Assembly (NCBI GenBank): GCA_964396225.1
Contig: CAYNEL010000043.1
Span: 1 to 6,530 of the forward strand
Reading direction: 5' to 3'
DNA from: CAYNEL01 sp964396225
GTDB lineage: Bacteria > Patescibacteriota > Minisyncoccia > Moranbacterales > UBA1568
Length of the DNA stretch: 6,530 bases
In this document: positions 1 through 3,925 of the stretch, piece after piece
Numbering within the stretch: position 1 is the stretch's first letter
Layout of the letters: each line of letters opens with the position of its first letter
Notes under the pieces: model-generated
Told to the model about the DNA's origin: nothing
What the model saw: the letters and a program-made list of their open reading frames with translations, nothing else
Databases searched by the model: none
Translations under genes and position numbers: made by a program

Positions 1-70
1 CGAACACGTGGCCAAGATCCCTGGCTCGCACACCGGCCAGTATCTGAAGAAAGTGCTGCGTCGGAAGTGA
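1..70 (+). CDS. uvrA: UvrA C-terminal end (partial, 5' end outside window)
   Basis: The frame that ends at the TGA at 68-70 reads EHVAKIPGSHTGQYLKKVLR, then RK and stop. This is the usual last segment of UvrA excinuclease ATPase: a 'GTPExVA' stretch, then SHTG-x-YL and a short basic end. Only 22 codons are present, so domains cannot be checked and the identity rests on this tail alone. TraX-family coding begins 36 bases downstream on the same strand, so the two genes could be co-transcribed. The tail matches what is missing from the open uvrA at the other end of the window. It may therefore be the end of that same gene (circular or tandem molecule) or of a second uvrA copy. A UvrA paralogue of the ABC superfamily is the main alternative. 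Confidence 0.75.
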   Translation, partial: EHVAKIPGSHTGQYLKKVLRRK

Positions 71-94
71 CCGTCCCGTTGTCCGGGGCTGGTG

Positions 95-100
95 TACTAT
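95..100 (+). promoter_or_regulatory. Possible -10 element directly before traX (leaderless-type start)
   Basis: The hexamer TACTAT ends six bases before the ATG at 107. A transcript starting seven bases after the hexamer would begin on the A of that ATG, giving a leaderless mRNA. No convincing -35 box lies 16-18 bases upstream, so this is weak. The gene may instead be read through from the uvrA end just upstream. Confidence 0.3.
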
Positions 101-106
101 GGGGAT

Positions 107-811
107 ATGGTTACCACCACCGCGACCACATGGCGCTTCCGGATACCGGACGGGACGCTCGAAGCCGTCAAATGGCTAGCCCTCGTCTCGATGGTCTGGG
201 ATCACGGCGTGCGGTTCCTCCTCTACGGCCTGAGCGGGGCGAGCAGTTACGGTCCAGCCACTGCGTTCGGGCGTCTCGCTTTTCCGCTGTTCGCGCTTAT
301 CCTGGCGTACAACCTGGCCCGTCCCGGGATGGATCGGGCCGCGTACCGCCGCACCCTCTTACGCCTTCTCGGTTTCGGCCTGCTGGCCGTCCCGGCCTAC
401 TGGTATCTCATCGGTCCGTATCCGCTCAACATCCTTTTTACCCTCGCCCTGGCCACGCTCATCGTGGCCGCCTATGAGGCGCGTCCGGATTGGCGGGGCG
501 CGCTCGGCGGCGCGCTCCTGTTTGTTTCCGGCGGCGCCTTGGTCGAGTACGGTTGGCCGGGGCTCACCCTCATCCTTTCGGCCTATGCCTGGTTCCGTTC
601 GGGAGCCACCCTCTGGTCCACGGTCCTTCTTGCCGCCGGCTTCCTCGCCCTGGCGGACATCAATTGGAGCCACTGGGGGACGCTCGCTCTGCCGGTTTTC
701 CTCCTGGCTTCCGCCGTCTCGCTCCGTGTCCCGCGGAACAAATGGTTCTTCTACGCCTTCTATCCGATTCACCTCACACTGATCGCCGCCATGCTTTTCC
801 TGGCGGGATGA
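107..811 (+). CDS. traX: TraX-family integral membrane protein
   Basis: This 234-residue polytopic membrane protein has the order of motifs seen in the TraX family. KWLALVSMVWDH lies at 22-33, GRLAFPLFALILAYNLA at 55-71, NILFTLAL at 108-115, a GWPGLTLILSAY segment at 150-161, and KWFFYAFYPIHLTLI at 212-226. The YPIH motif resembles the end of membrane acyltransferases. F-plasmid TraX N-acetylates the pilin subunit, but most chromosomal relatives have no assigned substrate and no tra genes, and none are seen here. About seven to eight hydrophobic helices span the protein. I chose the ATG at 107 because the family-like sequence begins after it. A GTG at 92 would add five residues (MYYGD) and has GGGG just upstream. 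The gene converges on the minus-strand operon and shares its terminator. The family call is fairly sure; the enzymatic role is inference. Confidence 0.85.
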   Translation: MVTTTATTWRFRIPDGTLEAVKWLALVSMVWDHGVRFLLYGLSGASSYGPATAFGRLAFPLFALILAYNLARPGMDRAAYRRTLLRLLGFGLLAVPAYWYLIGPYPLNILFTLALATLIVAAYEARPDWRGALGGALLFVSGGALVEYGWPGLTLILSAYAWFRSGATLWSTVLLAAGFLALADINWSHWGTLALPVFLLASAVSLRVPRNKWFFYAFYPIHLTLIAAMLFLAG

Positions 812-833
812 AAAACCAGCCCCTGAGGCCGGT
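811..833 (-). terminator. Intrinsic terminator between convergent genes, best on minus strand
   Basis: On the minus strand CCGGCC-tcagg-GGCTGG forms a six-pair stem, one pair being G-U, plus an outer A-T pair. TTTTT follows at once (815-811). It lies about 36 bases after the stop of the heptad protein gene and would end the pcm operon. On the plus strand the G-U pair becomes an A-C mismatch and the downstream run is only TATCTTTT, so it would end traX less well. Confidence 0.65.
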
Positions 834-868
834 ATCTTTTGCCCGATCAATAAACGATACGTACCCGT

Positions 869-1393
869 CTAACCCTTGGGCGACTTGTCCTTGGACAGCT
901 CGGCCACGGCCCGCTGGAGGCCGGCCAGGGCCTGCTCGATGTTGTGAAGTTTCTCCTGGGTGGTGAGCGCGTGGGTGTCCGGCTCGTCTTCCTCTCCGCT
1001 CATTTCCTCGACATCCTCGGAAATCTCCTCGACGTCCTCACCAATATCCTTGACTTCCTCCTGGATGCCCTCGATATCCTCGCTCATCTCCTCGACGTCC
1101 TCACTGATGCCCTCGATGTCCTCGCTGATGTCTTCTACGTCCTCAGCCAATCCTTCCACGTCCTCGCTGACTGCCGAGAGGGTCTGGGTCTGGCGGTTGA
1201 CCGTCATCTGGATGAGGATGGAGAGGTAGATGGCCTCGAGCGAGACGACCGTGGTCAGAACGAGGAGGACCTCCTCGACCGTCCAGCCGAAATAGCGCAG
1301 GCTGAAAACCCCCACGAACAGGAAGGTGTGGATGAACAGCGAGAGAGGCGAGCCGATGGCCCGGGTGGCCTGGGTGACAAATTTGTCGAGCAT
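869..1393 (-). CDS. Membrane-anchored acidic coiled-coil protein (DUF1003-like N-terminus)
   Basis: This 174-residue protein has two hydrophobic helices, at about 17-37 and 41-62. The second contains VVSLEAIYLSILIQM and is followed by NRQTQ. This resembles the SLEAIFLSI...NRQ part of DUF1003-type membrane proteins, a resemblance I judge by eye. Residues 76-131 are eight 7-residue units of the type SEDVEGI with V/I at position a and L/I/M at position d. That is a textbook coiled-coil heptad. Half of its 56 residues are Asp or Glu, with only one Lys. A linker and a further amphipathic helix (about 145-168) end the protein. It would sit in the inner membrane with a long negatively charged rod, probably on the cytoplasmic side, though topology is not certain. 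It is the last gene of the pcm block, 35 bases after the small hypothetical gene, and a terminator follows. A hexamer TAGAAC ends six bases before the ATG. The function is unknown. Confidence 0.85.
   Translation of the reverse strand: MLDKFVTQATRAIGSPLSLFIHTFLFVGVFSLRYFGWTVEEVLLVLTTVVSLEAIYLSILIQMTVNRQTQTLSAVSEDVEGLAEDVEDISEDIEGISEDVEEMSEDIEGIQEEVKDIGEDVEEISEDVEEMSGEEDEPDTHALTTQEKLHNIEQALAGLQRAVAELSKDKSPKG
1001..1168 (-). repeat. Eight tandem 21-bp coding repeats (heptad units)
   Basis: The DNA encoding residues 76-131 of the acidic membrane protein is eight in-frame 21-base units. Each encodes [SAQG]-E-[DE]-[VI]-[EK]-[GDE]-[LIM]. The units differ mostly by synonymous or conservative changes. 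They therefore look like old tandem duplications kept under selection for the heptad pattern rather than a recent expansion. Such an array can gain or lose units by slippage. Confidence 0.9.
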
Positions 1394-1428
1394 AACCTGG
1401 TTCTAGCGGGCGGTATCCCGGCACCTTA

Positions 1429-1767
1429 TCACGGATTGGGAGAGAGGTCCATGTCCCCATCCTCTTTTTCTTCGCGCCGCATCATCTCCGCGTGGGTGAT
1501 GCTGGCGTGAGTGGGTTCGGGAGATCGTTTGCTTGGGCCCTCGCCGTATTCGCGGGTGGTATTGGCTTCCGTTTGGGGCGGGAGATCTTGTCTCAACCCG
1601 CGACCGGCGGCACGCCGAGTTTCCAGTTCTTGCTGTTTGGTTGCGGCTGCTGCCTCCCTGGCCGCCTCCGCCTCATTGTGTTTTTCGAATCGCTGCCGGA
1701 ATTGTTTTTGGAGTTCCACGTTGGTGATGTGGGCCAAAGCCTCTTCCTGGAATGGTTTCAGGGGCAT
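1429..1767 (-). CDS. Hypothetical small charged helical protein
   Basis: I do not recognise this 112-residue protein. It has no membrane segment, cysteine or signal peptide. Residues about 5-58 look like one long amphipathic helix (FQEEALAHITNVELQKQFRQ onward) rich in Glu, Gln, Arg and Ala. The remainder is Pro/Thr/Glu-rich and probably disordered, ending in an acidic tail (REEKEDGDMDLSPNP). I placed the start at the ATG at 1767. An in-frame ATG at 1797 would add METSPSTEIP, but it overlaps a good -10 hexamer, so the shorter form is favoured. The frame stays open far upstream, antisense-phase through pcm, but that part reads like a shadow. The gene lies 65 bases after the pcm stop (35 if the longer start is used) and 35 bases before the heptad protein gene, all on the same strand. 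An operon and a shared role are plausible. Confidence 0.65.
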   Translation of the reverse strand: MPLKPFQEEALAHITNVELQKQFRQRFEKHNEAEAAREAAAATKQQELETRRAAGRGLRQDLPPQTEANTTREYGEGPSKRSPEPTHASITHAEMMRREEKEDGDMDLSPNP

Positions 1768-1795
1768 AGGTATTTCTGTGGATGGTGATGTTTCC

Positions 1796-1825
1796 ATTGT
1801 AGAGGTTTTGGCCGAAAAGAAGCAA
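1796..1825 (-). promoter_or_regulatory. Possible promoter for the small charged protein gene
   Basis: On the minus strand TTGCTT (1825-1820) is followed after 18 bases by TACAAT (1801-1796). The -10 box matches the sigma70 consensus at five of six positions and the -35 box at three. Transcription would begin near 1789, about 22 bases before the ATG at 1767, which argues for that start over the one at 1797. Confidence 0.35.
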
Positions 1826-1832
1826 TCGGCGT

Positions 1833-2441
1833 TCAGTCCTCGATGAGCGGGACGAAGGCGAAGCCCTCGATTTTCCGGATTTCCGTTTCCGTGTTCCCGA
1901 TCTTGCGCACTTGCCAGAGCGCTCCCGCCACGGGAATGACGAGGATGCCGCCGACCCTGAGTTGTCGGACCAGGCTCTCCGGTAAGCGTCCGATGCCGGC
2001 CGAAACGAGGATACGGTCGAAGGGCGCCTCTTCCGGCAGGCCGAAAGCTTTTCCAGCTTGGCGGATATCCACCTGAGGGAAGGCGTAACGGGCGAGGTTG
2101 GCCCGTCCCAAAGAGACCAGCTCGGGCACCCGCTCCACGCCATAGACCCGGCCCTCCGGACCGACGATATGGGCCAGGAGAGCGGTCGTCCAACCGGAGC
2201 CAGATCCGACGTCCAGGATGCGCATACCGGATCTCGGCTCGAGCAATTCGAGCATGAGAGCCACGGTGTATGGTTGGGAGATGGTTTGGCCGTGGCCGAT
2301 GGGGAGGGCGGTGTCCAGCTCGGCTTCCTCGCGGTATGCTGGAAGCACGAAATCCTCTCGCTTGACGGTGCGGAAAGCGTCAATCAGCGAGGGGGTGACG
2401 AGCGTGTTCTCGCGGATGAGGTGATCGAGCCAGGCGGGCAT
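1833..2441 (-). CDS. pcm: Protein-L-isoaspartate O-methyltransferase
   Basis: This 202-residue cytosolic enzyme of the PIMT family transfers a methyl group from S-adenosylmethionine to L-isoaspartyl residues in aged proteins. That starts their conversion back to aspartate. The family pattern is complete. It has an N-terminal helical part with REDFVLP (28-34), then the substrate-side GQTISQPYTVALM (51-63) and SAM motif I ILDVGSGSGW (75-84). The ribose-binding acidic end of strand 2 is VERVPEL (102-108), followed by PFDRILVSAGI (140-150), LRVGGILVIPV (161-171) and the closing FVPLIED. The length is close to the bacterial norm (about 205-215). The ATG at 2441 is the only sensible start, and no clear ribosome site precedes it. 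The gene is divergent from uvrC with 59 bases between them and heads the three-gene minus-strand block. PIMT in repair or stress clusters is common, and here it sits beside excision repair genes. Confidence 0.93.
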   Translation of the reverse strand: MPAWLDHLIRENTLVTPSLIDAFRTVKREDFVLPAYREEAELDTALPIGHGQTISQPYTVALMLELLEPRSGMRILDVGSGSGWTTALLAHIVGPEGRVYGVERVPELVSLGRANLARYAFPQVDIRQAGKAFGLPEEAPFDRILVSAGIGRLPESLVRQLRVGGILVIPVAGALWQVRKIGNTETEIRKIEGFAFVPLIED

Positions 2442-2442
2442 A

Positions 2443-2471
2443 TTGAAATTCTGTCGGGAGGGGAGTAGAAT
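2443..2471 (+). promoter_or_regulatory. Sigma70-type promoter for uvrC
   Basis: TTGAAA (2443-2448) and TAGAAT (2466-2471) are 17 bases apart, with four and five of six consensus matches. Transcription would start near 2478, about 23 bases before the uvrC ATG. A second -10-like hexamer, TATAGT (2490-2495), ends five bases before that ATG and could give a leaderless transcript. On the opposite strand the same spot reads TATACT and TAAAAT lies at 2480-2475. Either could serve pcm, though no good -35 box accompanies them. Confidence 0.5.
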
Positions 2472-2500
2472 GCCATTTTATGGTTCCAGTATAGTCTCGT

Positions 2501-3805
2501 ATGGCGAAAGAAACCACCGCACCTGTTTCCGGAAAAAGCACCCTCCCTCCCAAGGGACTGCCCGACGTCCCGGGCGTGTATTTCTTTATGGGTCCCAGAG
2601 GCAAGCTTCTCTATATCGGCAAGGCCACCTCGCTCACTGACCGAGTGAAAAGCTATTTCGTTTCCGACATCGCCCGTACCCGAGGACCCAAGATCGTCTC
2701 CATGCTCGAGCAGGCGAAAAGCGTGCGTTGGCAGGTGACCGACTCCGTCCTCGAGGCGCTGCTCCTCGAGGCTCATCTCATCAAGAAGCATCAGCCGCCG
2801 TACAACACCGATGTCAAGGACGACAAGAGCTGGAACCAAGTAGTCGTCACCCAGGAGCGCTTCCCGAGGATTCTCCTCGCCCGCTCGCGCAACCTCGTCT
2901 CCGAGCCGTCGCTTCGGACCGGCCGGACGACGCTCCGCCTCCCCGACGGTACACTCATCCGCTACGCTTTCGGGCCGTTCCCGAGCGGAGGGCAGCTCCG
3001 CGAGGCGCTCCAGATCGTGCGGCGCATCTTCCCGTACCGGGACCAGTGCGTCCCGCTGGCGGAACTCCGCGACCCGGCTCGCGCCAAGCCGTGTTTCCAT
3101 GCCGGCCTGGGCCTCTGCCCCGGCGTCTGCGTCGGCGCCGTCACTCCCCGCGAGTATGCCGTCACAGTCCGGCGCATCAAACTTTTTTTCGAGGGTCGGA
3201 CGGGGGATGTGGCCCGTTCGCTCGAACGCGCCATGCTTGCCGCGGCCAAGCGCGAGGAGTTCGAGAAGGCCGCAAACCTGAAACGCACCCTCTTCGCCCT
3301 CCGGCACATCCAGGACGTGGCTCTGGTCAAGAAGGATTTCGACGGCCCAGGAACAAGCGCCGGCTTCCGGATCGAAGCGTATGACGTGGCTCATCTCTCT
3401 GGCCAGTCGGTGGTGGGCGTGATGACGGCGGTCGAGGACGGTCAGGCCAGGCGGAGCGATTACCGAAAGTTCAACCTAGTCCGCGGCAACCACGACATCG
3501 GCAACCTCTCTGACATGCTGGTCCGCCGCCTCAATCATCCTGAGTGGCCGTGGCCGTCGCTCATCGTCACCGACGGCGGGGCACCCCAGCGTGATGCGGT
3601 ACGGCGCGTCCTCGCGGCACGCGGACTGGCCATCCCCGTTGCGAGCGTGGTCAAGGATGAACGCCATCAGCCCCGCGACATCCTCGGCCCGACCGCCCTG
3701 GTAGGGAAACACCGTTCGGCCATCCTCCTGGCCAACGCCGAGGCCCACCGCTTCGCCGTTACCTTCCATCGCAAGAAACGCGGCCGGCGTTTCCTCGGCC
3801 GCTGA
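2501..3805 (+). CDS. uvrC: UvrABC system protein C, short form lacking the C-terminal HhH domain
   Basis: UvrC is the nuclease of nucleotide excision repair; it cuts 3' and then 5' of the lesion held by UvrB. An N-terminal GIY-YIG domain makes the 3' cut: GVYFF at 25-29, LLYIGKATSLTDRVKSYF at 36-53 with Arg48, and LLLEAHLIKKHQPPYN with Glu90. Four cysteines (183, 198, 206, 210) match the spacing of the family's iron-sulfur ligands. A UVR motif for UvrB contact lies at about 242-276 (AKREEFEKAANLKR). The RNase H-like domain that makes the 5' cut keeps Asp295 (EAYDVAH), Asp358 (VTDGG) and His416 (EAHRFAVTFHRKKR). The protein stops at 434, right after that domain. Usual UvrC is about 590-620 residues and ends with a tandem helix-hairpin-helix domain, absent here. 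The frame shows no sign of a frameshift and the stop is directly followed by the uvrA promoter region, so the short form looks native. The ATG lacks a clear Shine-Dalgarno site. Confidence 0.95.
   Translation: MAKETTAPVSGKSTLPPKGLPDVPGVYFFMGPRGKLLYIGKATSLTDRVKSYFVSDIARTRGPKIVSMLEQAKSVRWQVTDSVLEALLLEAHLIKKHQPPYNTDVKDDKSWNQVVVTQERFPRILLARSRNLVSEPSLRTGRTTLRLPDGTLIRYAFGPFPSGGQLREALQIVRRIFPYRDQCVPLAELRDPARAKPCFHAGLGLCPGVCVGAVTPREYAVTVRRIKLFFEGRTGDVARSLERAMLAAAKREEFEKAANLKRTLFALRHIQDVALVKKDFDGPGTSAGFRIEAYDVAHLSGQSVVGVMTAVEDGQARRSDYRKFNLVRGNHDIGNLSDMLVRRLNHPEWPWPSLIVTDGGAPQRDAVRRVLAARGLAIPVASVVKDERHQPRDILGPTALVGKHRSAILLANAEAHRFAVTFHRKKRGRRFLGR
3780..3802 (+). terminator. GC hairpin at the end of uvrC (weak terminator candidate)
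   Basis: GCGGCCG (3780-3786) and CGGCCGC (3796-3802) form a seven-pair all-GC stem with a nine-base loop, overlapping the last uvrC codons. A TTTTT run follows only at 3818-3822, about 15 bases later, so it is not a standard intrinsic terminator. It may slow or partly end transcription, or be chance in GC-rich coding sequence. Confidence 0.25.
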
Positions 3806-3832
3806 CCGTCTGAAGCCTTTTTCCCGCCAACG

Positions 3833-3848
3833 GTTTACACGTGTCAAC
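3833..3848. promoter_or_regulatory. 16-bp near-perfect palindrome, candidate operator of uvrA
   Basis: GTTTACACGTGTCAAC has the dyad GTTnACACGTGTnAAC, symmetric at 14 of 16 positions, with a perfect ACACGTGT core. It covers the whole -35 box of the uvrA promoter, where a bound dimeric repressor would block RNA polymerase. It matches neither the E. coli LexA box (CTGT-N8-ACAG) nor the Gram-positive one (CGAAC-N4-GTTCG). If it is an SOS box it is a divergent one. Its role is inferred from position and symmetry only. Confidence 0.5.
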
Positions 3849-3862
3849 AAAGCGTGTATCAT
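3834..3862 (+). promoter_or_regulatory. Sigma70-type promoter of uvrA
   Basis: TTTACA (3834-3839) and TATCAT (3857-3862) are separated by exactly 17 bases and match the consensus at five and four of six positions. Transcription would start near 3869, leaving a leader of about 57 bases that is strikingly pyrimidine-rich (3878-3910). The gap to uvrC has no better candidate. Confidence 0.6.
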
Positions 3863-3925
3863 GGAGGGCAATTCGCGCCTTTTCTTTTTCCTCCTTCCGC
3901 TCCGTCCGTCGAGTGGACCGCCCTT

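Noticed and set aside
1001..1168. Tandem repeats considered as a CRISPR array or non-coding satellite
   Set aside because: The units are 21 bases, contiguous without spacers, and in frame inside a coding gene.
960..1229. Plus-strand serine-rich frame with SSTSS repeats
   Set aside because: It is the mirror of the 21-base heptad repeats. The minus-strand reading gives membrane helices and a clean coiled coil, so this frame is a by-product.
1768..2193. Long upstream extension of the small charged protein's frame
   Set aside because: It runs in another frame through pcm, whose motifs fix the true frame. The upstream part is Arg/Pro/Gly-rich shadow sequence.
2473..2483. CCAT-ttt-ATGG dyad between pcm and uvrC as an operator
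   Set aside because: It has only four base pairs per arm, no extension outward, and no match to the uvrA palindrome; it could easily be chance.
2384..3394. 336-codon minus-strand frame over uvrC and the pcm start
   Set aside because: It is antisense to the GIY-YIG and UVR parts of uvrC and overlaps the pcm 5' end and both promoters. Its composition is shadow-like.
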